From an uncultured Treponema sp. (GTDB taxonomy: Bacteria; Spirochaetota; Spirochaetia; Treponematales; Treponemataceae), in the NCBI RefSeq assembly GCF_938029485.1, contig NZ_CALHGC010000413.1:1-7715 (forward strand): 7,715 nt of DNA, given 5' to 3'. The translations under genes and the position numbers were made by a program. Below, piece after piece: positions 1-6,434 of the stretch (within the stretch, counting starts at the first letter, position 1; every line of letters starts with the position of its first letter). Below the pieces are notes generated by a model. The model was given only the letters and a program-made list of their open reading frames with translations, made no database searches and was not told the origin of the DNA.

Positions 1-2823
1 CGGCATGTCTTCTTCCGGCAAAATGCGGGCAACGATACCCTTGTTTCCGTGGCGGCCGGCCATCTTATCACCCTCGCGCAACTTACGTTTTGTCGCGATG
101 AGAACTTTGATAAACTCATCAACACCCGGATTAAGATCATCACCCTGAGAACGCTTCAAGCGCTGTACATCGATAACCGTTCCTTCAACGCCATGCGGTA
201 CGCGCAGCGAGGAATCGCGGACATCCTTTGACTTTTCACCGAATATCGAGTTGAGCAGCTTAAATTCCGGTGTCGTCTCCGAGTCGTTTTTAGGCGTTAT
301 CTTCCCGATCAGTATATCGCCGGAGCGGACTTGTGCACCGATACGGATAATACCTTCCGCGTCGAGGTTATCGAGGCTTTTTTCCGATTTATTAGGAATA
401 TCACCGGTAATCCGCTCCGCTCCGAGCTTTGTTTCGCGGACTTCCGTCGTGAACTCTTTAATATGCACCGATGTGAACATATCTTCTTTCAGCACGCGAC
501 GGGAAATCAAAATAGCGTCTTCGTAGTTATACCCGTTCCACGGCACAAAGCCGACGAGAATATTGCGGCCGAGTGCGAGTTCTCCCTGATAGGTTGCAGG
601 GCCGTCGGCAATGACATCCCCGACTTCTACATGCTGCCCGACGGCAACGATCGGCCGCTGATGATAACACGTATCCTGATTAGTACGCTGATATTTCAGC
701 AGTGTATAATCGCGGACTTTTACCTCCGTTCCTTCCGGCGCATCGGATTCGATGGAAATCTTTTCGGAGGAAACGAATGTAACCGTACCGCTCCGCTTCG
801 CTTTGATTAACACACCCGAATCATACGCGCACTTGCTTTCCATACCGGTACCGACACGCGGCGGTTCGGGGAAGACGAGCGGCACACCCTGCCGCTGCAT
901 ATTTGAACCCATCAGCGCACGGTTTGCATCGTCGTGCTCAAGGAAGGGGATAAGCGATGCGGATACGGAGATGATCTGCTTTGGCGACACATCCATATAC
1001 TGCACTTCTTTTGAACTACGCGTCGTGTAGTCCCCCTGATGGCGGCAGGCAATCTGTTCGGCGGTAATCGTACCGTCGCTCTGCACTGCAGTCGACACCT
1101 GAGCAATGTAATATTTATCTTCATCCATCGCCGAAAGGTATTCAACCTCACGGGTCGCCACACCGTTCACAACCTTGACATACGGCGCTTCCAAGAAGCC
1201 GTAATCATTGACATGCGCATAACTTGCCATCGATACGATAAGACCGATATTCGGACCTTCCGGCGTTTCAATCGGGCACATCCGGCCGTAGTGGGTATAG
1301 TGAACGTCGCGGACTTCAAAGCCGGCACGGTCGCGAGAAAGACCGCCGGGGCCTAATGCGTTCAGACGGCGTTTATGGGTAAGCTCCGCGAGCGGATTGA
1401 CTTGATCCATGAACTGAGAAAGCTGACTTGCCCCGAAAAACTCTTTGATGGTAGCAACAATAGGCTTTATGGAAATAAGCTCTTGCGGCTTAATCGTTTC
1501 TATTTCCTTTGAACCCATCCGCTCGCGCGCAATCCGCTCCATACGGAGAAACGCGGTTTTAAGCGTGTTAGTCATCAGCTCGCCGACGGAGCGGACGCGC
1601 CTGTTTCCGAGATGATCGATATCGTCTATCGAAGCATCGCCGATGTAAACCTGAATGAGGTACTTCATCGTGTTTACAATATCGTCGAGAATAAGCGTAC
1701 ACTCTTCAACGGGATGCTCGTAGTCAAATTTTTTATTGAGCTTATACCGTCCCACACGGCCGAGATCATACCGGCGGGGAGAGAAAAACATCGAGGTCAA
1801 ATCTTTTTCGGCGGCCTCTACCGTCATCGGATCGCCGGGCTTTAAAGCTGCGTAAACAACAGACAGCGCCTCTTCCTTCGTCGGCTCCTGCCCTTTTGCG
1901 GCGTCGGCAAAGCGGATTTCCTCTCGTTCAAAACAGTTGATAATAACGGGAGAATCAAGGCTGCCCTCTTTTTTGAAATCGATAACGGTAACTTCGGCAA
2001 TATGGTTCTGCCGGAGTTCATCGACAACGTGCGGATGAATCTTTTCACCGGCTTGGTAGAGCGTCCGTTCTCCGGATTCGTCGGCCACGGTTATCCGCTT
2101 GGCAAGCACGCGGCCTACCAGCTTGTCATATTCGGTAGTACCTTCGGAAACCGGTAAGACCTCAGTTTTATAGAAAAAGTCGATAATCTGTTCACGGCTT
2201 TCATATCCGAGCGCCCGTAAAAACAGGGTGCCTAAGATACGCTTTTTCTTATCGAGCTTTGCATAAATCAAATCTTTTTTCTGGTCGATTTCAAATTCAA
2301 GCCAGCTTCCGCGGTAGGGAATAATGCGGCTTGAATACACGCCTTTATCATGAGAAAAGATAACGCCCGGAGAACGGTGTATCTGAGATACGACAACACG
2401 TTCAGCTCCATTGATGATAAAAGTACCGCGTTCGGTCATCAACGGAATATCACCCATATAGATGCTCTTACGACGGATTTCACCGGTTTGGTTAAATACC
2501 AAGTCTATCTGAGCCTTCAACGGAATGGCATAGGTTAATCCCTTCTGCTTGCACTCGTATTCGCTGAATTTAATATCATTCTCATCAAGCGTATATGATT
2601 GGTACTCCAGCGTCATATCGCCGTTCGGACTTTCAATCGGAAAGGTTGACCGAAACACATCCTCCAAACCGACTTCCTCCGAAGTGTTTCCGCTTTGGTG
2701 TGTTCCGCGGCGTAAAAACTTTTCATACGATGCGAGCTGAATATCAATCAAATTTGGCAGCTCCATAAAATTTTGGATATTTTTTCCGATATATTGGCGA
2801 TTAACCGTTTTCCGCACAGGCAT
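1..2823 (-). CDS. rpoB: RNA polymerase beta subunit, 3' end outside window
   Basis: Beta subunit of DNA-dependent RNA polymerase; with beta' it forms the catalytic cleft and the rifampicin pocket. I translated the frame through the window and found 941 uninterrupted codons. Landmarks are the N-terminal ELPNLIDIQLASYEKFL, Rif cluster I (about residues 464-490), EGPNIGLI, the MGSN..R segment, and GDKMAGRHGNKG with the two active-site lysines (K920 and K928, E. coli K1065 and K1073). The frame leaves the window at ILPEEDMP, so roughly the last fifth (the clamp-connecting C-terminus) is missing. I chose ATG 2823 because it gives MPVRKTVNRQYIGKN, which leads into the conserved N-terminus, and has an AAGGGGG Shine-Dalgarno at 2838-2832, 8 bases upstream. 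The next in-frame ATG, at 2766, would delete the YIGKN stretch. It lies 277 bases after rplL; rpoC is expected beyond the left edge. Confidence 0.98.
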   Translation of the reverse strand, partial: MPVRKTVNRQYIGKNIQNFMELPNLIDIQLASYEKFLRRGTHQSGNTSEEVGLEDVFRSTFPIESPNGDMTLEYQSYTLDENDIKFSEYECKQKGLTYAIPLKAQIDLVFNQTGEIRRKSIYMGDIPLMTERGTFIINGAERVVVSQIHRSPGVIFSHDKGVYSSRIIPYRGSWLEFEIDQKKDLIYAKLDKKKRILGTLFLRALGYESREQIIDFFYKTEVLPVSEGTTEYDKLVGRVLAKRITVADESGERTLYQAGEKIHPHVVDELRQNHIAEVTVIDFKKEGSLDSPVIINCFEREEIRFADAAKGQEPTKEEALSVVYAALKPGDPMTVEAAEKDLTSMFFSPRRYDLGRVGRYKLNKKFDYEHPVEECTLILDDIVNTMKYLIQVYIGDASIDDIDHLGNRRVRSVGELMTNTLKTAFLRMERIARERMGSKEIETIKPQELISIKPIVATIKEFFGASQLSQFMDQVNPLAELTHKRRLNALGPGGLSRDRAGFEVRDVHYTHYGRMCPIETPEGPNIGLIVSMASYAHVNDYGFLEAPYVKVVNGVATREVEYLSAMDEDKYYIAQVSTAVQSDGTITAEQIACRHQGDYTTRSSKEVQYMDVSPKQIISVSASLIPFLEHDDANRALMGSNMQRQGVPLVFPEPPRVGTGMESKCAYDSGVLIKAKRSGTVTFVSSEKISIESDAPEGTEVKVRDYTLLKYQRTNQDTCYHQRPIVAVGQHVEVGDVIADGPATYQGELALGRNILVGFVPWNGYNYEDAILISRRVLKEDMFTSVHIKEFTTEVRETKLGAERITGDIPNKSEKSLDNLDAEGIIRIGAQVRSGDILIGKITPKNDSETTPEFKLLNSIFGEKSKDVRDSSLRVPHGVEGTVIDVQRLKRSQGDDLNPGVDEFIKVLIATKRKLREGDKMAGRHGNKGIVARILPEEDMP
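1354..1434 (-). other. rpoB: Rif cluster I of rpoB with Asn at the E. coli 531 position
   Basis: This segment encodes the 27 residues aligned with E. coli RpoB 507-533. It reads GASQLSQFMDQVNP then LAELTHKRRLNAL. Most rifampicin contacts are conserved (Q513, F514, D516, H526 and R529 equivalents), but the Ser531 position is Asn (codon AAC at 1362-1360, residue 488 here) and the Asn518 position is Val. Asn531 is the established natural rifampicin-resistance determinant of Treponema and other spirochaetes, so intrinsic resistance is expected rather than an acquired mutation. Confidence 0.9.
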
Positions 2824-2997
2824 CCCGTCATCCCCCTTCTCTCGCCCAAGCAGTTCCGCGCCTCTATCAAAATTCAAGATAAGCACACTGCACAGCATAT
2901 AGTATACAACCGTCTTACAATCGACCTTTTTTTAAAACAGACTTTTCAAGCAGCTTTTTATTTTTAGTGCCGTATCTTTCTCCCGTTTAAACTACAA

Positions 2998-3024
2998 AAG
3001 CCTCCCCTATTCACGAGGAAGCTT
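2998..3024 (-). promoter_or_regulatory. Stem-loop in the rplL-rpoB spacer, possible attenuator or processing site
   Basis: On the minus strand AAGCTTCCTC can pair with GGGGAGGCTT to give a 10-bp stem (two G-U pairs) around the 7-base loop GTGAATA. Only a short TTTTG follows, two of whose Ts are already in the stem, so a strong intrinsic terminator is unlikely. In E. coli the equivalent spacer holds a partial terminator and an RNase III site that lower rpoB expression relative to rplL; a similar role is inferred here. The rest of the 277-base spacer is AT-rich. A TATACT box at 2906-2901 could be a -10 element for rpoB, but no convincing -35 precedes it. Confidence 0.45.
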
Positions 3025-3063
3025 AACATAGTGTTTGAGAAAAAATCAGAGAATCAAACAACA

Positions 3064-3086
3064 GCCGGCTGCATAACACAGCCGGC
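3064..3086 (-). terminator. Perfect GC-rich hairpin just after rplL, candidate attenuator
   Basis: GCCGGCTG and CAGCCGGC form a perfect 8-bp stem with a 7-base loop, starting 15 bases after the rplL stop. The downstream strand reads TGTTGTTTGATTC, which is U-rich but broken, so this looks like a leaky terminator or an mRNA 3'-end stabiliser for the rplL message rather than a full stop. Position and strength fit partial termination that reduces transcription into rpoB. The terminator function is inference; the inverted repeat is seen directly. Confidence 0.5.
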
Positions 3087-3100
3087 GTATATTAACATAA

Positions 3101-3490
3101 CTAAGCAATCGTAATCTCTGCACCGGCAGCTGTCATTGCCTCTTTAATCTTCTGAGCTTCTTCTTTAGAAACATTCTCCTTCAACACTTTCGGAGCGCCT
3201 TCTACAAGCTCTTTTGCTTCTTTAAGACCGAGACCTGCAACAACGTTTCTAACCTCTTTGATTACACCGATTTTCTTGCTGGGATCTGTCAGACCTTTCA
3301 GCGTTACGGTAAATTCAGTCTGCTCTTCAGCAGCTGCCGCACCGCCTGCAGCGCCACCGGCAACAACTGCAACAGGAGCAGCCGCTGTTACGCCGAATAC
3401 TTCTTCCATCGACTTAATCAATTCGGAAAGTTCGAGAATTGTCTTCTCTTTGATTGCTTCAATAATTTGTTCGTTTGTTAATGCCGCCAT
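3101..3490 (-). CDS. rplL: 50S ribosomal protein L7/L12
   Basis: L12 is the multi-copy stalk protein that recruits and activates the translational GTPases (EF-G, EF-Tu, IF2). The 129 residues have the usual three parts: an N-terminal dimerisation helix pair that binds L10 (about 1-33), an Ala/Gly-rich flexible hinge (about 36-54), and a C-terminal factor-binding domain (about 57-129) with the conserved IKEVRNVVAGLGLKEAKELV block at 77-96. Length is normal. The start has a clear AGGAG Shine-Dalgarno 8 bases upstream. It stands apart from rplJ (138 bases) and rpoB (277 bases), both spacers containing hairpins, as expected for a protein made in several-fold excess over its neighbours. Confidence 0.98.
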   Translation of the reverse strand: MAALTNEQIIEAIKEKTILELSELIKSMEEVFGVTAAAPVAVVAGGAAGGAAAAEEQTEFTVTLKGLTDPSKKIGVIKEVRNVVAGLGLKEAKELVEGAPKVLKENVSKEEAQKIKEAMTAAGAEITIA

Positions 3491-3541
3491 ATTATCTTCT
3501 CCTATAAATTAAAATTTTACAGCCTATACAAGCCGCACTAA

Positions 3542-3579
3542 CGGCAGACAGGAAGACAGCGTGTGAAGCCTGACTGCCG
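3542..3579 (-). promoter_or_regulatory. Long hairpin upstream of rplL
   Basis: CGGCAGTCAGG and CCTGTCTGCCG form an 11-bp stem with one central mismatch and a 16-base loop, itself capable of a small ACA/TGT pairing. No T-tract follows, so it is not a standard terminator. It ends about 40 bases upstream of the rplL Shine-Dalgarno. A processing or 5'-stabilising element that lets the rplL message accumulate is a reasonable inference. No clear sigma-70-type promoter was found between it and rplL. Confidence 0.5.
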
Positions 3580-3596
3580 CATTCAGAATTAAGCCC

Positions 3597-3620
3597 CTCT
3601 AAAAATTGAAGTTTTTAGAG
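3597..3620 (-). promoter_or_regulatory. Perfect 9-bp hairpin just after rplJ
   Basis: CTCTAAAAA and TTTTTAGAG form a perfect 9-bp stem with the 6-base loop CTTCAA, starting 8 bases after the rplJ stop. It is AT-rich and is followed by GGGGCTT rather than a U-run, so termination is unlikely. It may mark the 3' boundary of the rplKAJ message or a processing point before rplL. Confidence 0.45.
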
Positions 3621-3628
3621 CTACCCAA

Positions 3629-4162
3629 TTATGTTTCAGCCGATGCAGGCGCAGAGTTGGAAGCGCCACCTTCTTTATCAACGATAGCTTGAAGAGTACG
3701 CACAAACTTTGCGGTCGTCGCATTGACCGTAGACATAAACATTGCAATAAGTTCTTTCTTGCCGGGCAATTTGGAGAATGCTTCAATCTTTGCAGCATCA
3801 TAGAATTCCCCGTCAACCACTGCGCCTTTTACCACCAGCGCAGGAGACTCTTTTGCAAATTCAAACAAAGTTTTTGCTGCAGCGTTTGCATCTTCGCTCA
3901 TCATCGCGACCGCAGTAGGACCGACCAAATAGTCTTTAACGTCCAAATTGACGGAATCAAAAGCGATGCGTGCAAAATTATTGCGCACAACTTTGTAGGT
4001 ACAATTATTTTCGCGGAGTTTTGTGCGAAGCTGTGTAATCTGTTCTACAGACAACCCGCGGTATTCCGTAAAAATGAAAGACGAAGCAGCTTTTAAGTCA
4101 TTCGTAATATTTTCGATAGCAGCCGTTTTCGCAGGCTGCGGTTTATGTGCTCGCAGTGCCAT
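3629..4162 (-). CDS. rplJ: 50S ribosomal protein L10
   Basis: L10 anchors the L12 dimers to the 23S rRNA at the base of the GTPase stalk. The 177 residues are a normal length. The N-terminal rRNA-binding domain (about 1-135) contains ASSFIFTEYRGLSVEQITQLR, the conserved Y-RGL block, followed by YKVVRNNFARIA. The C-terminal region with LPGKKELIAMFMSTVNATTAKFVRTLQAI provides the long helix that binds L12. The AGGAG Shine-Dalgarno lies inside the last codons of rplA and only one base separates the rplA stop from this ATG, so translation is probably coupled. No untranslated leader exists in which the classical L10-L12 autoregulatory structure could sit. Confidence 0.98.
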   Translation of the reverse strand: MALRAHKPQPAKTAAIENITNDLKAASSFIFTEYRGLSVEQITQLRTKLRENNCTYKVVRNNFARIAFDSVNLDVKDYLVGPTAVAMMSEDANAAAKTLFEFAKESPALVVKGAVVDGEFYDAAKIEAFSKLPGKKELIAMFMSTVNATTAKFVRTLQAIVDKEGGASNSAPASAET

Positions 4163-4163
4163 T

Positions 4164-4844
4164 TTATTCTCCTACCTTATAGTCAAGCCAGACCCCCGGC
4201 CCCATCGTAGAGCTGATGGAAACCGACTGAATAAAATCGCCTTTCGCATCGGCGGGCTTTTTCCGTCCGATTTCAGTTAAAAGAATCGTAATATTCTCGG
4301 CAATTTTATCCGTATCCATCGAAACCTTACCGATTGCAAGATGCACAACACCGGTCTTATCGGCACGGAATTCAACACGACCTTTTTTCAGCTCATTGAT
4401 AGCGGCGCCGATATCGGCAGTAACCGTTCCCGTCTTGGGATTCGGCATCAAACCTTTCCGCCCAAGCACCATACCGAGACGCCCGACATCCTTCATCATA
4501 TCGGGAGTAGCGACCGCAATGTCGAAATCGAGCCAACCACCCTTAACCTTTTCAATGTAATCGGCGGCGCCGGCATACGTAGCTCCGGCATCCAAGGCTT
4601 CCTTCACGCGGTCTTCCTTACAGAACACCAACACACGCTTTTCACCTCTAAACTGATGCGGCAAAACAACGGTATCGCGGACGCTTTGATTTTTACCCAG
4701 CTTCAGACTGACATGAACCTCAACCGTTTCATCAAACTTTGCAAATTTCAGCTCTTTTACCAAATCCACAGCCTTGGGAACAGAGAAAAGAGCGGCATTA
4801 TCGTATTTTTTTAACGCATTGCGGTAATTTTTTCCGTGTTTCAT
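4164..4844 (-). CDS. rplA: 50S ribosomal protein L1
   Basis: L1 forms the mobile stalk near the ribosomal E site, helps release deacylated tRNA and commonly represses its own operon by binding leader mRNA. The 226 residues match the usual length. Domain I is split between the N- and C-terminal segments and flanks domain II. The L1 signature runs from about residue 109 to 137 (AVATPDMMKDVGRLGMVLG then RKGLMPNPKTG). The C-terminal SSTMGPGV is also typical. The rplK stop (TAA) touches this ATG directly; a GGAGG lies 11 bases upstream within rplK, so coupled translation is likely. The probable L1-binding site lies in the rplK leader at 5318-5290. Confidence 0.98.
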   Translation of the reverse strand: MKHGKNYRNALKKYDNAALFSVPKAVDLVKELKFAKFDETVEVHVSLKLGKNQSVRDTVVLPHQFRGEKRVLVFCKEDRVKEALDAGATYAGAADYIEKVKGGWLDFDIAVATPDMMKDVGRLGMVLGRKGLMPNPKTGTVTADIGAAINELKKGRVEFRADKTGVVHLAIGKVSMDTDKIAENITILLTEIGRKKPADAKGDFIQSVSISSTMGPGVWLDYKVGE

Positions 4845-5276
4845 TTAGCGCTCAACCTCCACACCCATACTCCGTGCAGTCCCTGCAATAATCTTCTTCG
4901 CAGCTTCCAGATCATTTGCAGTAATATCAGGCATCTTCATTTTTGCAATTTCTTCAAGCTTTGCTTTCGACAAAGTTGCAACCTTTTGAGTTATAGAATT
5001 TGAAGAACCTTTTTGAATATTACACGCTTTTCTAATAAGAACCGCAGCAGGCGGAGTTTTCAAGATAAAAGTAAAGCTTTTATCCGAATAAACGGTAATA
5101 ACAACAGGAACAACCAAGCCCGGCTCCATCGACTTTGTGCGGTCGTTAAACTGCTGCACAAACTGAGGAGCGCTTACACCGTGCGGCCCAAGCGCAGGAC
5201 CGACAGGCGGAGCAGGCGTCGCCTTTCCGGCAGGACACTGCAATTTTATAACCGCAGCAACCTTTTTCTTTGCCAT
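4845..5276 (-). CDS. rplK: 50S ribosomal protein L11
   Basis: L11 binds the GTPase-associated region of 23S rRNA and takes part in factor-dependent steps and thiopeptide sensitivity. The 143 residues have the N-terminal domain with the proline-rich segment PAPPVGPALGPHGV (residues 21-34, the thiostrepton/micrococcin region) and the C-terminal RNA-binding domain ending in KKIIAGTARSMGVEV. Length is normal. The start has AAGGAG 6 bases upstream. It opens the rplK-rplA-rplJ block 103 bases after nusG and has a leader hairpin of the L1-binding type immediately before its Shine-Dalgarno. Confidence 0.98.
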   Translation of the reverse strand: MAKKKVAAVIKLQCPAGKATPAPPVGPALGPHGVSAPQFVQQFNDRTKSMEPGLVVPVVITVYSDKSFTFILKTPPAAVLIRKACNIQKGSSNSITQKVATLSKAKLEEIAKMKMPDITANDLEAAKKIIAGTARSMGVEVER

Positions 5277-5289
5277 AACTATCTCCTTC

Positions 5290-5318
5290 TGGTACTAACG
5301 GGAAATCATTCCCTCCCA
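5290..5318 (-). promoter_or_regulatory. Probable L1-binding autoregulatory hairpin in the rplK leader
   Basis: On the minus strand the leader reads TGG-GA-GGGAA, loop TGAT, TTCCC, GTTAGTA, then CCA. Thus GGGAA/TTCCC form the upper stem, TGG/CCA the lower stem, and an asymmetric internal loop (GA opposite GTTAGTA) lies between them. This resembles the known L1 mRNA target of rplK-rplA operons, in which a GGGAG strand faces a GUUA-containing bulge and mimics the 23S L1 site. The structure ends at the first base of the AGAAGGAG Shine-Dalgarno of rplK, so bound L1 could block initiation and, through coupling, rplA and rplJ. The internal loop is slightly larger than the usual GUUA form as I remember it. 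Confidence 0.7.
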
Positions 5319-5379
5319 TAAAATGAAAATCAAAAAAGCGAGAACACCGCCAAAACATTAAAGCGTTAAGAAATATTCC

Positions 5380-5934
5380 TTAAATCAATTCAACTTGAAG
5401 CATATCCACTTCAACAGGAGTAGTCCTACCGAAGATAGCAACCATCACCCGCAGTTTATTGCGATCCGCCATAACCTCTTCTACAGTACCGGTAAAGGTA
5501 TCAAAAGGCCCTTCTATAATTTTAACCTGCTGACCTGCAGTAAACAACTGAGCCGCCCGAGCCTTTTCACCTTTAATTTCACCGGACTTCTGCAGCACAC
5601 TTCTCGCCTCATCAGCAGAAATAGATTGAGGACGCGCATCACCGACAACACCTAAAAATCCGGTAACACCATGTATTCTCCTAATCGGAGTACAAACAGC
5701 TTTCCAGTTTACACTAGGCAAATCCATCTCAATAAGAATATAACCGGGTAAAAACTTTCGGCGAACAACCCGCTTTTTACCGTCTTTTACTTCAGTCAAC
5801 TCTTCTTCGGGGATTTTTATCTCAGAAACCACTCCGGCAGGAATTTCACCGTTCTCTATCAACGAACGTATCGCGCGCTCTATCCTCTTTTCATATCCTG
5901 AAAAGATATGCAAAATATACCATTCTTTAGCCAT
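5380..5934 (-). CDS. nusG: Transcription termination/antitermination factor NusG
   Basis: NusG binds the beta' clamp helices of RNA polymerase, modulates pausing, and links polymerase to Rho or ribosomal S10. The 184-residue protein has an N-terminal NGN domain (about 4-115: EWYILHIFSGYEKR, later RRKFLPGYILIEM and VTGFLG) and a C-terminal KOW domain (about 134-184: GQQVKIIEGPFDTFTGTVEEV). There is no inserted third domain, as in the E. coli type. AAGGA lies 6 bases before the start. secE ends 9 bases upstream, so the pair is co-transcribed. A 103-base spacer follows before rplK and holds the L1-type hairpin. Confidence 0.98.
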   Translation of the reverse strand: MAKEWYILHIFSGYEKRIERAIRSLIENGEIPAGVVSEIKIPEEELTEVKDGKKRVVRRKFLPGYILIEMDLPSVNWKAVCTPIRRIHGVTGFLGVVGDARPQSISADEARSVLQKSGEIKGEKARAAQLFTAGQQVKIIEGPFDTFTGTVEEVMADRNKLRVMVAIFGRTTPVEVDMLQVELI

Positions 5935-5943
5935 AACCGTTCC

Positions 5944-6123
5944 TTAAAAGAACCAACCCAAGCAAGCAACAAAGAACGCGTCAACAACACCAAGAAAAAC
6001 AGCGACAAGGATGGTAGAAACAATAACAACCTTCACAGCAGAAACAACATCATCGCGCGTAGGCCAAACCACTTTGCGAAGCTCGGCAACGCATTCTTTT
6101 CCAAAAGTAATTATTTTTGACAT
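5944..6123 (-). CDS. secE: Preprotein translocase subunit SecE
   Basis: SecE is the essential membrane subunit that clamps SecY in the SecYEG channel. The 59-residue protein is the short single-spanning form: an amphipathic surface helix with the conserved ELRKVVWPTRDDV (residues 14-26) followed by one hydrophobic segment (about 27-55). I chose ATG 6123 because it gives the standard MSKIITF start and has AAGGGG 5 bases upstream. A longer frame from 6174 reads into the tRNA-Trp gene and is not credible. The tRNA 3' end lies 21 bases upstream, so the mRNA start is probably created by tRNA processing. Confidence 0.96.
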   Translation of the reverse strand: MSKIITFGKECVAELRKVVWPTRDDVVSAVKVVIVSTILVAVFLGVVDAFFVACLGWFF

Positions 6124-6144
6124 ATCTACCCCTTTTTTATGAAA

Positions 6145-6217
6145 CAGGCCAGGAAGGACTCGAACCCTCAACATTCGGTTTTGGAGACCGACGCTCTACC
6201 ATTAGAGCTACTGACCT
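6145..6217 (-). tRNA. trnW: tRNA-Trp (anticodon CCA)
   Basis: This is a complete 73-base cloverleaf. AGGTCAG pairs with CTGGCCT in the acceptor stem (one G-U pair), GCTC/GAGC form the D stem, TCGGT/ACCGA the anticodon stem, and GAGGG/CCTTC the T stem with loop TTCGAGT. The anticodon loop CTCCAAA gives anticodon CCA, which reads UGG. The discriminator base is G, as expected for bacterial tRNA-Trp. The 3' CCA is not encoded and must be added by tRNA nucleotidyltransferase. Its place between rpmG and secE is conserved in many bacteria. Confidence 0.97.
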
Positions 6218-6237
6218 CTATTTAAAAGTCTCAGGCC

Positions 6238-6243
6238 ATTATA
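6238..6243 (-). promoter_or_regulatory. TATAAT -10 box, candidate promoter for tRNA-Trp-secE-nusG
   Basis: A perfect TATAAT lies 20 bases upstream of the mature tRNA 5' end, in the 46-base gap after rpmG. That distance would allow a start a few bases before the tRNA. No good TTGACA-like -35 sits 16-18 bases upstream (the sequence there is near TAAGCG) and there is no TGN extension. The assignment rests on the -10 box and its position only. Confidence 0.4.
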
Positions 6244-6263
6244 ATCGGTCGGACTTTAAACGC

Positions 6264-6434
6264 TTATTTAACTTTTGTTTCTTTATGTACGGTATGTTTA
6301 CGGTCAAACGGACAATACTTACTTAACTCAAGCTTACCCTGAATATTCTTCCGGTTCTTTGCGGTTGTATAATTTTTCCGCTTACACTCAGTACATTGCA
6401 ATGCAATAAGCTCAACAGATGTTTTCTTAGCCAT
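6264..6434 (-). CDS. rpmG: 50S ribosomal protein L33
   Basis: L33 is a small large-subunit protein near the E site. The 56 residues (MAKKTSVELIALQCTEC..., ending HKETKVK) are typical in length and sequence. It carries a CTEC pair (residues 14-17), as in zinc-binding L33, but the second pair is C41-P-F-D44, so the fourth ligand position is Asp instead of Cys. A strong AGGAGG lies 6 bases before the start. The ATG shares its A with the TGA of the truncated clpB frame (TGATG), and the Shine-Dalgarno is read as the last clpB codons. Normally a promoter would be expected upstream; here clpB coding sequence comes right up to the ribosome-binding site. Confidence 0.96.
   Translation of the reverse strand: MAKKTSVELIALQCTECKRKNYTTAKNRKNIQGKLELSKYCPFDRKHTVHKETKVK

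Noticed and set aside
2901..2906. TATACT as a firm rpoB promoter
   Set aside because: The -10 match is good, but no acceptable -35 lies 16-18 bases upstream and the region is AT-rich enough to give such boxes by chance. Kept only as a remark.
49..2967. Many plus-strand open frames opposite rpoB
   Set aside because: The minus strand reads as continuous, conserved RpoB over 941 codons; the antisense frames are overlapping shadows without recognisable domains.
5332..5350. Possible terminator between nusG and rplK (GCG/CGC followed by six Ts on the minus strand)
   Set aside because: The stem is only 3 bp with a 7-base loop, too weak to support termination despite the T-run.
5944..6174. Longer SecE start at 6174
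   Set aside because: It would translate part of the tRNA-Trp gene; the start at 6123 has a Shine-Dalgarno and the normal SecE N-terminus.
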